Source: JACCZX01 sp963801035
Lineage (GTDB): Bacteria > Pseudomonadota > Gammaproteobacteria > Burkholderiales > Burkholderiaceae_F
DNA length: 64,000 bases
Assembly: GCA_963801035.1 (NCBI GenBank)
Contig: CAWDDF010000003.1
Location: forward strand, 434,001 to 498,000
Direction: 5' to 3'
Shown: positions 52,851 through 61,161 of the stretch, piece by piece
Position numbering within the stretch: the stretch's first letter is position 1
Layout: each line of letters begins with the position of its first letter
The notes under the pieces: generated by a model
Databases searched by the model: none
What the model was told of the DNA's origin: nothing
Seen by the model: only the letters and a program-made list of their open reading frames with translations
Made by a program: the position numbers and the translations under genes

Positions 52851-54302
52851 CTATTGGAAATCTGCGACAGTGCCCGGCGCGGGGGTAAAGCCGAAGTCGC
52901 CACGCTCGATCACCGCGGCGCGCCCGCCGTTAAGCGCGAGCAACTCAGCCTGCCGTGCGTGTGCACGCCGGTCGACCTCGTTCGGATCGCAGATGGCAAA
53001 CAGAGCGCGTCGGCATTGCTCTAACGCATCGGCATACGCTGCATCATGAGCGACATCACGCAACTCTTCCGGATCCTCGTCGAGGTCGAACAGCTGCGCG
53101 GGATAGTTTACGTAGTGCACGTACTTCCATTGTTCCAGGCGGATTGCGAACACGCCGGTGCTCGACCCCATGCCATGGTATTCGGATAACACTGCGCGGC
53201 GTGGCTTCGCACCATGGGCGACATCGATCAGAGACACGCCCGGATAACCTGCTGGCATCTTCGCTCCGGCAATTTCGAGCAGCGTCGGAAAGGCATCGAC
53301 GTGGCTGACGGGCGTGGGAATGCGTCTGCCCTGCGGAATTCCGGCACCGGCCAATATCAATGGCACACCGGCGACCTCTTCGTACATCGTGGACTTACCC
53401 CACAGCCCGCGCGCGCCCAGGTTGTCGCCGTGGTCGCTGGTGTACATCACGACCGTGTCATCTTCGAGCCCAGCGTCGCGCAGCGTCGCGAGCACCTTGC
53501 CGATGTTTTCGTCGAGGTATGAAACCAAACCAAAGTACCCCGCCAGCGCCTTTTTCACATCGTGCGCCGACTCGAAATGGTCGTCGTAGTTAAAGTTGTT
53601 GCTGTAGTCGACAAGATATGGGTGACGCGGGCGCTGCTCGTGCGCGTACTGCTTAGGGAGCGGGAGGTCCTGGTTCCAGTAGCGGTAGTAATGTTCGGGC
53701 GGCGCGGTCAGCGGAAAGTGCGGCGCAACGAACGACACGAACAGCACCCACGGTTTATCGGCCTTGCGCACGCCTTCCTCGCGCAGCCAAACCTGGGCTC
53801 GTGAGCAGATGTCCTTGTCATAGAAGGTGTAGGTGGACTCGCCGGGCCCGGCCATTGCGATCATCTTCTTTGAGTTGCCGCGCGCGGGCATGTCGTCGCG
53901 AATCAGGCCGAGCAGGTCGCCCTTGCCCTGGTAAATATGCATCGCAATCTGCTCTTCGCTGAAACCGTGGTCTTCGCCGGCGAGCCGGAAATGCAGCTTG
54001 CCGATGGAAACCACGCGGTGTCCGCCCTCGCGCAGCAGGTGATGCCACGAGGGGACCGAGCCGTCATACGCGTCGGCGTTGTCCCAGAAGCCGATCTGGT
54101 GAATATATTTGCCGCACGCAAAACCCGCCCGCGCCGGAATACACACCGGGCTCGTGGTGTACGCCGAACTAAACGTAGTGCCGCGTGCAGCGAGGCCATC
54201 CAGATTCGGCGTGTGAATGATCGGATGTCCTGCATTGCCCAGCACTTTTGGGTTGTGCTCGTCGGACATGATCACCAGCAGATTACGAGCGGGTAAAGCC
54301 AT
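52851..54302 (-). CDS. Sulfatase (choline-sulfatase-like)
   Basis: This is a 483-residue formylglycine-type sulfatase. C54-I-P-A-R58 in SPVCIPARAG is the CxPxR motif that is modified to formylglycine. DEHNPKVLG at the start and YTSDHGDNLGARG give the metal ligands. The overall length and the phrase IHTPNLDGLAARGTTF fit BetC-like choline-O-sulfatases and related phosphonate monoester hydrolases. The C-terminal region DPEELRDVAHD also matches. No signal peptide, so it acts in the cytosol. It is divergent from the ComA-like operon, 67 bp away. Confidence 0.9.
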   Translation of the reverse strand: MALPARNLLVIMSDEHNPKVLGNAGHPIIHTPNLDGLAARGTTFSSAYTTSPVCIPARAGFACGKYIHQIGFWDNADAYDGSVPSWHHLLREGGHRVVSIGKLHFRLAGEDHGFSEEQIAMHIYQGKGDLLGLIRDDMPARGNSKKMIAMAGPGESTYTFYDKDICSRAQVWLREEGVRKADKPWVLFVSFVAPHFPLTAPPEHYYRYWNQDLPLPKQYAHEQRPRHPYLVDYSNNFNYDDHFESAHDVKKALAGYFGLVSYLDENIGKVLATLRDAGLEDDTVVMYTSDHGDNLGARGLWGKSTMYEEVAGVPLILAGAGIPQGRRIPTPVSHVDAFPTLLEIAGAKMPAGYPGVSLIDVAHGAKPRRAVLSEYHGMGSSTGVFAIRLEQWKYVHYVNYPAQLFDLDEDPEELRDVAHDAAYADALEQCRRALFAICDPNEVDRRAHARQAELLALNGGRAAVIERGDFGFTPAPGTVADFQ

Positions 54303-54369
54303 CTTCTCGTGTAAGCCTCTCGAATAGAGTCCGTCAGTACTATATAGCCGTCCTAATACTCACTAAAAC

Positions 54370-55194
54370 ATGTCTGCGGCCAAATCCACATCACGCGCGC
54401 CCTTCGATTTTGTTCCGCTACCGCGCGAACGCTCAACGCGCAAGCCACGTCGCTCGGGACAGACGATGGTGTTGGACGATGGCTTGCCGCTCGTCTACAC
54501 GCAAGACCTCGTCGCACTGGCCGGTGCTTACATCGATCTTGCGAAGATCAAGACCGGCACTGTGCGGCTATATCCTCGTCAAGCTCTGCTCGCCAAGCTG
54601 CGGCTGTATCAGCGCAATCGCATCCAGCCCTTTCTTGGCGGACAGTTCCACGAGTATGTGTTCGCCACCCAAGGTGCGCGAGCACTGCCTGACTACTACG
54701 CCGAGGCACTTGCTCTCGGCTTCAAGGCGATCGAGATCTCCGACAATGTCGTGCCGCTCACCGAGACCCAGCGTCGCGCGCAAATTCGGAATGCAGCCGC
54801 TGCGGGACTGACCGTCTTTGGTGAGGTTGGCTCGAAGGAGACACTGAGCAAGCCCGCGCTGCTGATCAGCCAGGCAGAGACCTGCTTCGACGCGGGCGCT
54901 GCACTCGTACTGGTCGAAGCCGCCGAACTGATCGAAAGAGGCAAGCTGCGCACGCGCACGATTGACCTGTTGACGCGCTCGCTCGATATGTCGCGCGTAA
55001 TGATCGAGTTGCCCGGCCCATGGATCAGCGACGTGCGAAGCTGCGACATCGAAGACATCAAGAAGGCGTTGATCGCCGCGCTCGGGCCGGACGTGAACCT
55101 TGCCAACGTGACCGCGTCTTCGATCATCGACACTGAGGCCGCGCGCGTCGGGCTCGGCACCGCCGGGCCGCCGAAGAAGAAGAAGCGGAGCTAG
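54370..55194 (+). CDS. Phosphosulfolactate synthase (ComA) family protein
   Basis: The 274-residue TIM-barrel protein has the ComA motifs KTGTVRLYP, QPFLGGQFHEYVF and IEISDNVVPL. ComA adds sulfite to phosphoenolpyruvate to make phosphosulfolactate in coenzyme M synthesis; bacterial homologues with this signature are of uncertain function. The first 30 residues and the Lys-rich end (PPKKKKRS) are extra. It is the first gene of a five-gene operon with 3- and 12-bp gaps. A sulfonate or sulfite role is plausible here, next to a sulfatase, but not established. Confidence 0.85.
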   Translation: MSAAKSTSRAPFDFVPLPRERSTRKPRRSGQTMVLDDGLPLVYTQDLVALAGAYIDLAKIKTGTVRLYPRQALLAKLRLYQRNRIQPFLGGQFHEYVFATQGARALPDYYAEALALGFKAIEISDNVVPLTETQRRAQIRNAAAAGLTVFGEVGSKETLSKPALLISQAETCFDAGAALVLVEAAELIERGKLRTRTIDLLTRSLDMSRVMIELPGPWISDVRSCDIEDIKKALIAALGPDVNLANVTASSIIDTEAARVGLGTAGPPKKKKRS

Positions 55195-55197
55195 AGC

Positions 55198-56769
55198 GTG
55201 CTTGCACGATTGATCGCCTTCGCGCTCCTGTCGTCGGCGTTGGCGTTTACGCCGACATTTGCGAAGACGCTGCGCTTCGCCAGCGCGTTCGATCCCAACT
55301 CGCTCGACCCGCATTCACTCGCGCTGCTTTATCAAACTCGGGTGGTTACGCAGATTTACGAAGGGCTGGTCAATCGCGATCAGAACTTCAAGCTTGAGCC
55401 TTCGCTCGCCGTGTCCTGGCAGGCAATCGAACCCACTGTGTGGCGCTTCAAGCTGCGTCCGCATGTGAAGTTTCACGATGGTGCGCCGTTCGCGGCTGAC
55501 GATGCCGTGTTTTCGATCGAGCGCGCGCTGGCGAAGACTTCGCAACGGGCCAGTCAGTTGCGCGGCGTGACTGGCGTACGCAAGATCGACGGTTTGACGA
55601 TTGACGTGCTGCTTTCGGCACCCGATGCAGTGCTGCCTGACAAGCTTTGGCTGATTGCGATGATGAGCAAAGCCTGGTCAGAAAAGCACGGCGTCGCGCT
55701 TCCGCAGGATTACAACGGCAAGCAGGAAACGCACGCGGTGCGCAACGCGAACGGCACCGGACCGTTCGTCCTGAAAACATATGAGCAGGATCGGCGACTC
55801 GTATTGACCGCCAATCCAACTTGGTGGGGCAAGGGCACCAACGGCCTCGGCAACCTCACCGAAGCGATTTACACCGTCATCCAGGCGGATGCAACGCGAC
55901 TCGCTGCGCTGGCGTCCAACGAAGTCGACTTTGTCATCGATGCGCCGTTCCAGGATGTTGCTCGGATCAAGCGCGACAAGTCGCTGAAGTCAGTGGAGAC
56001 CACCGACATCGGCATGCAGTACCTGGGCTTCGATCAATCGCGCATCGAGCTGCAGTCGTCCGATGTCAAGGGAGGCAATCCATTCAAGGACATTCGCGTG
56101 CGGCGCGCGGTGTATCACGCGATCGACATCGACACGATCATCGCCAAGGTACTGCGCGGACAAGCTGTTTCGAGCGGCACGCATGTTTCGCCGCTGGTCG
56201 ACGGCTACCTGGCGGAGCTCGACAAGCGACTGCCGTATGACCCGAGCATTGCGCGCGCATTGCTGAAGGAAGCCGGCTACCCGGCCGGGTTCGAGGTCGC
56301 GCTCGATTGCGTCAATGTGACGTTTCGCGCGGCCGTCTGTCAGGCGATCAGTGCAATGCTGGCTCAAGTCGGCATTCGCGTGTCATTCCAACCGTCGCCA
56401 AGCTCAATATTCTTTCCGAAACTGACGCAGGCGCAATCGAGTTTCTTCGAGTTTGGTTGGACGCCTAGCACCGATCCCTGGGCAATGTTGAACAATGTCA
56501 TCCGGACCTGGGATGCCGCCGGCAGCGGTACTTTCAACGGCGGGCGCTACTCGAATCCAAAACTTGATGCGTTGATCGACGCCATCCGAGTCGAGCCCGA
56601 TATCACTAAGCGGCGCGCACTGACCGGCGATGCGCTCCGTTTCATGAGCAGCGAACTGCCGCTGGTTCCGCTGTATCGGCGCAAGCTGACGTGGGTGATG
56701 AGACCGAACATCGACGTGGTTCAGTGGCCAAACGATGTGCTTGAATTGCGGTGGGTGCGAATCAACTAG
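55198..56769 (+). CDS. ABC transporter substrate-binding protein (SBP family 5)
   Basis: The 523-residue protein starts at GTG 55198 with a signal peptide (IAFALLSSALAFTPTFAK) and the family-5 fold (DPNSLDPHSLALLYQTRVVT, FKLRPHVKFHDGAPFAADD, LYRRKLTWVM at the end), as in DppA/OppA-type peptide or nickel binders. No permease or ATPase genes follow in the window, so the transporter core must be encoded elsewhere. It sits 3 bp after the ComA-like gene. Confidence 0.93.
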   Translation: MLARLIAFALLSSALAFTPTFAKTLRFASAFDPNSLDPHSLALLYQTRVVTQIYEGLVNRDQNFKLEPSLAVSWQAIEPTVWRFKLRPHVKFHDGAPFAADDAVFSIERALAKTSQRASQLRGVTGVRKIDGLTIDVLLSAPDAVLPDKLWLIAMMSKAWSEKHGVALPQDYNGKQETHAVRNANGTGPFVLKTYEQDRRLVLTANPTWWGKGTNGLGNLTEAIYTVIQADATRLAALASNEVDFVIDAPFQDVARIKRDKSLKSVETTDIGMQYLGFDQSRIELQSSDVKGGNPFKDIRVRRAVYHAIDIDTIIAKVLRGQAVSSGTHVSPLVDGYLAELDKRLPYDPSIARALLKEAGYPAGFEVALDCVNVTFRAAVCQAISAMLAQVGIRVSFQPSPSSIFFPKLTQAQSSFFEFGWTPSTDPWAMLNNVIRTWDAAGSGTFNGGRYSNPKLDALIDAIRVEPDITKRRALTGDALRFMSSELPLVPLYRRKLTWVMRPNIDVVQWPNDVLELRWVRIN

Positions 56770-56781
56770 GCGGCGCAGCGA

Positions 56782-57915
56782 ATGACGATTTCAAGATTTT
56801 CTTTTCCAACGGACATTCAGTTCGGTCCGGGTGCCAGCAAGCTGGTGGGTGCTCATTTGCGTGAACGCGGTTTTGCGCGGCCGCTGATCGTGACGGATAA
56901 GGGCCTCGCCGCGCTTCCGGTGCTGAAGAATTTCGTCGCGACACTTGGCGCGGAGTTGAACCCAAGTCTGTTCGCCGGAGTACAGGGAAATCCGACCGCA
57001 TCGCAGGCGATGCTGGGCCGAGAAGCATTTCGCGCACATCAAGCCGATTGCGTGATTGGCATCGGAGGCGGCGCTGCCCTTGATATCGCGAAAGTCGTCG
57101 CGTTAATGGCTACGCACGAAGGCGATGTCATCGAATACGCATGGGACCATCCGAAAGTAAGGCCTATCAACGGCGAACTGCCCTACGTCGTAGCTATACC
57201 CACTACCAGCGGCACCGGTTCAGAAGTAGGACGCTCGAGCGTGGTCAGCGACGACACAACTCACATCAAGCAGGTGATCTTCTCGCCGAAGCTGCTGGCC
57301 AAGGCGGTGTTTGCCGACCCGGAGTTGACGCTCGATTTGCCGCCTGCCGTTACTGCAGCGACCGGCATGGACGCCCTGACGCATAACATCGAGTCGTATC
57401 TGTCACCGGCATTCCATCCGCTTTGCGATGGTATTGCGCTCGAGGGCGTGCGGATCGCCGCACGTGCGCTGCGTACCGCTGTCAAGGATGGGCACAATTT
57501 GCCGGCGCGCGCCGACATGATGATGGCATCGATGATGGGCGCGATCGCATTCCAGAAAGACCTTGGCGCTGTGCACTCGTGTGCGCACGCGCTTGGAGCG
57601 GTTTGCGATCTGCACCACGGGCTGGCGAACGCGCTGATGCTCGAGCCCGTGATGCGATTCAATCTCGAGACTGCGCATGCCAAGTTCGCGGAGCTCGCGC
57701 ACGTTGTTGGCGCGGGCAACGCCGAAGATTTCGTTCCGTGGCTGATGCGCCTGAAGCGAGAGATCGGTATTGCGCCCTCGTTGTCAGCGGTCGGCGTGAA
57801 GCCGACGCAGATATCAGCGCTGGTCGATATTGCGGAGAAGGACATCTGTCATCAGACCAATCCTCGCCCTTGCACACGCGCTGATTTCACGCGCTTCTTC
57901 GAGCAGGCGATGTGA
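56782..57915 (+). CDS. Iron-containing alcohol dehydrogenase (type III)
   Basis: The 377-residue Fe-type dehydrogenase has the NAD-binding GIGGGAALDIAK motif and metal ligands in GMDALTHNIE, CAHALGAVCDLHHGLANA and the later H. FGPGASKLVGAHL at the start is normal for the family. Relatives oxidise alcohols or reduce aldehydes, including sulfoacetaldehyde or choline in some bacteria. Its stop overlaps the gamma-glutamyl hydrolase GTG start by 4 bp. The co-encoded aldehyde dehydrogenase suggests a two-step alcohol to acid oxidation. Confidence 0.94.
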   Translation: MTISRFSFPTDIQFGPGASKLVGAHLRERGFARPLIVTDKGLAALPVLKNFVATLGAELNPSLFAGVQGNPTASQAMLGREAFRAHQADCVIGIGGGAALDIAKVVALMATHEGDVIEYAWDHPKVRPINGELPYVVAIPTTSGTGSEVGRSSVVSDDTTHIKQVIFSPKLLAKAVFADPELTLDLPPAVTAATGMDALTHNIESYLSPAFHPLCDGIALEGVRIAARALRTAVKDGHNLPARADMMMASMMGAIAFQKDLGAVHSCAHALGAVCDLHHGLANALMLEPVMRFNLETAHAKFAELAHVVGAGNAEDFVPWLMRLKREIGIAPSLSAVGVKPTQISALVDIAEKDICHQTNPRPCTRADFTRFFEQAM

Positions 57916-58685
57916 AGACGCGTCCGCGAATCGGGATTTCGGTGTGCTTCTTCCACGCCGACGCAAAGCGTCCGATTTTCACCGGCAAGACGCTGCAGTA
58001 CGTCGAGCAGTCGATCGTGCACTGGGTGCAGGCGGCAGGCGCCCTGGCGCTGGTGATTCCTTCGCCAGAGGGACCGACCAAGCGCGGGGACGTCACGCTG
58101 CATGATTACGCCACAGCGCTTGACGGACTCGTGCTGCACGGCGGCTCCGACGTCTGGCCAGGTAGCTACGGTGAAGAGCCGCTAAAGCCCGAATGGAGCG
58201 GCGACCGAATACGCGACGAGTACGAGATTGCGCTACTGCGCGCGTTCATCGATGCGGGCAAGCCGGTGTTGGGCGTTTGTCGCGGCCTGCAGGTGATCAA
58301 CGTTGCATTCGGCGGAACGCTGTACCAGGACATCGCGACACAACAACCTGGCAGTCTCGCGCATCGCGACGCGGCGCTGTATGACCAGAATTTCCATGAA
58401 ATCGAACTGGTCGCCGGTACGCGACTAGCCGGTCTTTACCCAAAAGTCACAAGGGCGCGCGTGAACAGCGTTCATCACCAGGGGGTGAAGCAGCTTGCTG
58501 ACGGCTTCACCGTCGAAGCGACATCGCCCGACGATGGAATGGTCGAAGCAATGCGCTGGACGGGCAGCTCCTATGTAAACGCCGTGCAATGGCACCCTGA
58601 GTTTCACGACTGGAAGAGCAGCAAGACCTTATCGGGCGATCCCATCCTGAACGATTTTCTGAGCGCGACCAAGAAGAACCGATGA
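57912..58685 (+). CDS. Gamma-glutamyl-gamma-aminobutyrate hydrolase family protein (PuuD-like, class I glutaminase fold)
   Basis: The 257-residue protein begins at GTG 57912 and contains the nucleophile cysteine in VLGVCRGLQVIN and the catalytic histidine/glutamate in VQWHPEFHDW, the triad of PuuD-type hydrolases. They cleave gamma-glutamyl amides to release glutamate. It overlaps both the alcohol dehydrogenase and the aldehyde dehydrogenase by 4 bp, so the three are one tightly coupled set. Its natural substrate is not known; see the pathway finding. Confidence 0.92.
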   Translation: MKTRPRIGISVCFFHADAKRPIFTGKTLQYVEQSIVHWVQAAGALALVIPSPEGPTKRGDVTLHDYATALDGLVLHGGSDVWPGSYGEEPLKPEWSGDRIRDEYEIALLRAFIDAGKPVLGVCRGLQVINVAFGGTLYQDIATQQPGSLAHRDAALYDQNFHEIELVAGTRLAGLYPKVTRARVNSVHHQGVKQLADGFTVEATSPDDGMVEAMRWTGSSYVNAVQWHPEFHDWKSSKTLSGDPILNDFLSATKKNR

Positions 58686-60064
58686 GCGAAGTGAGCATGC
58701 TGACGGTCCGCAATCCAGCCAACGGCGCGACCATCGCGGAGCTGCCGCAGGATGACGTGCAATCAATCGCGACAAAGTACGGCGCCGCGCGCGCAGCACA
58801 GCCGGTATGGGCCGGGTTGCCATTGCGCGAACGCACCGACACGCTGCGTAGTTTTCGTGACGCGTTGAGCGCAGATGTCGATCGCCTGGCCGCCGTTCTC
58901 ACATCCGAAACCGGGAAACCAATTCGGCAAGCGAAAAACGAGATCGACGGCCTTCGTACGCGGATTGATTTCTTTCTGGAATCGACACAGCCGACGATCG
59001 CGGTGCGCGACGTGTACAACGCTGGCGGCGTACGCGAACAAATCTCGCACGAGCCGCTCGGCGTGATCGCGAACATCTCGGCGTGGAACTACCCTTATTT
59101 CGTGGGAGGCAACGTATTCGTCCCGGCGCTGCTGACGGGCAATGCAGTGCTGTACAAGCCCTCCGAATTTGCAGCGCTAACGGGCATCGAAATCGGAAAG
59201 CTCCTGCACCGGTCCGGTGTTCCGGAACCGATATTCGCAGTGGTGATCGGTGACGGTGGTGTCGGAGCCGAGCTGATCAAGCAGCCGATCGACGGCGTCT
59301 TCTTCACTGGCTCGTATGCCACGGGGCAGCGCATCGCACGCGAGCTTGGGCCACGCATGGTGAAGCTGCAGCTCGAGCTCGGTGGCAAGGATCCCATCTA
59401 TGTCCGCGACGATGTCGACGTGCCAAACGCTGCGGCGGCGCTCGCCGACGGCGCGATGTACAACACAGGGCAAAGCTGCTGTTCCGTCGAGCGCATCTAT
59501 GTGCATCAAACGATCTACGAAGACTTCGTGAAGGCATTCGTCAGAGAAGTCGAAGGCTTCAAGATCGGCGACCCTGCAGCTGAGACGACCTACATCGGCC
59601 CGATTACGCGTGCGCCACAAGTCGACGTGCTCGAACGGCAAGTCGCCGACGCCGTTAGCAAGGGAGCCAAGGCTGTCGTTGGCGGCACTCGTATTCAGCA
59701 GCCGGGTAACTGGTTTTCGCCCGCGGTGCTGACCGATGTTGATCATTCGATGGAGCTAATGCGCGAAGAGAGCTTCGGTCCGATAATTGGCATCCAGAAA
59801 GTGGCGAGCGACGACGAAGCGGTGCAGCTGATGAACGACACCGAATATGGGCTGACCGCCGGTGTTTACACGAACGATGAGCAGCGCGCCAAATCAATTC
59901 TGGCGCAGCTTCGAGCAGGATCGGTCTATTGGAACTGCTGCGATCGCGTCAGTCCTCGATTGCCGTGGAGCGGCGTCGGTCACTCCGGCATAGGACTTAC
60001 GTTGTCTACGTATGGCATCGAGGCCTTTACGCGCCCCAAGGCGTGGCACCTGAAAAGCGCGTAG
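58682..60064 (+). CDS. Aldehyde dehydrogenase
   Basis: The 460-residue NAD(P)-dependent enzyme has the catalytic cysteine in GQSCCSVERI, the glutamate in LQLELGGKDP, the nucleotide-site motif GSYATGQRIA and WNYPYFVGGNVF. It belongs to the general ALDH superfamily; a specific substrate cannot be read. Its start ATG overlaps the hydrolase stop by 4 bp. With the Fe-alcohol dehydrogenase it would finish the oxidation of an amino-alcohol derivative. Confidence 0.94.
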   Translation: MSEVSMLTVRNPANGATIAELPQDDVQSIATKYGAARAAQPVWAGLPLRERTDTLRSFRDALSADVDRLAAVLTSETGKPIRQAKNEIDGLRTRIDFFLESTQPTIAVRDVYNAGGVREQISHEPLGVIANISAWNYPYFVGGNVFVPALLTGNAVLYKPSEFAALTGIEIGKLLHRSGVPEPIFAVVIGDGGVGAELIKQPIDGVFFTGSYATGQRIARELGPRMVKLQLELGGKDPIYVRDDVDVPNAAAALADGAMYNTGQSCCSVERIYVHQTIYEDFVKAFVREVEGFKIGDPAAETTYIGPITRAPQVDVLERQVADAVSKGAKAVVGGTRIQQPGNWFSPAVLTDVDHSMELMREESFGPIIGIQKVASDDEAVQLMNDTEYGLTAGVYTNDEQRAKSILAQLRAGSVYWNCCDRVSPRLPWSGVGHSGIGLTLSTYGIEAFTRPKAWHLKSA

Positions 60065-60074
60065 CGAGTGTCCG

Positions 60075-60395
60075 TCACTGACGAAAGGTACTTTCAAGCA
60101 CTTCCAGAAACGTTCGCTCCTCTCGAAGAATCAGGCGCCTGTCTTGCGCAAATGCAAAGTTCGCGCGGCCTTCCGGATCTGACTTCAGCTTGGCGCGATA
60201 ACCTTCGTACGCCGCGAGACTGTCGAACGCGATCAAACCCCATGCGACATTATTCGTCCCTTCGTGCGGCAGAAAGTAGCCGACCAGGTCTCCGCCGCAG
60301 CGCGGGATGATGCGCGCCCAGTTGTCCGCATATTCCTTGAATGCCTCGCGCTGAAACGGATCGATCTCGTAGCGGATAAAGCAAGTGACCTTCAT
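60075..60395 (-). CDS. NIPSNAP family protein
   Basis: This is a 106-residue single-domain NIPSNAP/DABB-type protein (CFIRYEIDPFQREAFKEYAD, LVGYFLPHEGTNNVAWGLIA, FLEVLESTFRQ). Such small ferredoxin-like-fold proteins have unknown or varied functions, sometimes oxidative decarboxylation or a dimer scaffold. It lies convergent to the aldehyde dehydrogenase, 10 bp apart, and divergent from the ArsR gene. It is often found near amine-catabolism genes. Confidence 0.88.
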   Translation of the reverse strand: MKVTCFIRYEIDPFQREAFKEYADNWARIIPRCGGDLVGYFLPHEGTNNVAWGLIAFDSLAAYEGYRAKLKSDPEGRANFAFAQDRRLILREERTFLEVLESTFRQ

Positions 60396-60465
60396 GTCTT
60401 CCTCGTTTTCTACGGCAAATACGGTACGCCTTGTATCACTGCAATGGTTCGACTAAGCTCGAACC

Positions 60466-61161
60466 ATGAAAGACGGGCCCAGCATTGTGCGGATCGCTGC
60501 CTTGATCGGCGATCACGCCCGTGCCGAGATATTGACGGCGCTGATGGCCGGTGAAGCGCTTACTGCGACTGAGCTCGCCGGCGTGGCGAATCTGACCAAG
60601 CAGACAATCAGCTCGCATCTTTCCAAGATGCTCGACGCGCGCTTGATCGCCGTGGAAAGCCAGGGGCGGCATCGATACTTTCGACTGGCGGATCGCGACG
60701 TGGCGCACTTGCTTGAGAGCTTGATGGGCGTCGCGTACCGCACCGGCGCATTACGTGTCCGCTCGAGCCCACGCGAGCCGGCGTTGCGGAAGGCTCGCGT
60801 GTGTTACGACCATCTTGCCGGCGAGCTCGGCGTACTTGCATTCGACAGCCTCGAGCAGCGCCGCTATATACGCCGACAAGCAGGTGAGCTAATTCTCACG
60901 CGAGCTGGCAAAAACTTTTTCAATGACACCGGAGTCAATGTCGAAAATCTGGTCGCGCAACGTCGTCGCTTGTCGCACGCCTGTCTTGACTGGAGCGTGC
61001 GCCGCCATCATCTGGCGGGTGCCATAGGTGCGGCATTGCTGAACCAATGCTACGAGCTTGGCTGGGCCCGACGAGCCAAGAACTCTCGCGTTGTCGATTT
61101 CTCACCGACGGGCGAGCGGGCGTTTCGACATCGCTTCGGTTTGCGCGAAAGTTCGAGTTGA
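60466..61161 (+). CDS. ArsR-family winged-helix regulator with C-terminal extension
   Basis: The 231-residue protein has an N-terminal ArsR winged helix (RIAALIGDHARAEILTALMAG, TATELAGVANLTKQTISSHLSKM), but is about twice the usual ArsR length. The second half (CYDHLAGELGVLAFDSLEQRRY and so on) is a conserved extra domain seen in some ArsR proteins, with a few cysteines and histidines that could bind a ligand. Its stop overlaps the TTG start of the flavoprotein by 4 bp, so it likely controls it and perhaps the nearby operon. Confidence 0.87.
   Translation: MKDGPSIVRIAALIGDHARAEILTALMAGEALTATELAGVANLTKQTISSHLSKMLDARLIAVESQGRHRYFRLADRDVAHLLESLMGVAYRTGALRVRSSPREPALRKARVCYDHLAGELGVLAFDSLEQRRYIRRQAGELILTRAGKNFFNDTGVNVENLVAQRRRLSHACLDWSVRRHHLAGAIGAALLNQCYELGWARRAKNSRVVDFSPTGERAFRHRFGLRESSS

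Noticed and set aside
54568..55314. A 248-residue minus-strand frame antisense to the ComA-like gene
   Set aside because: The plus-strand frame carries the ComA motifs; the antisense composition is not protein-like.
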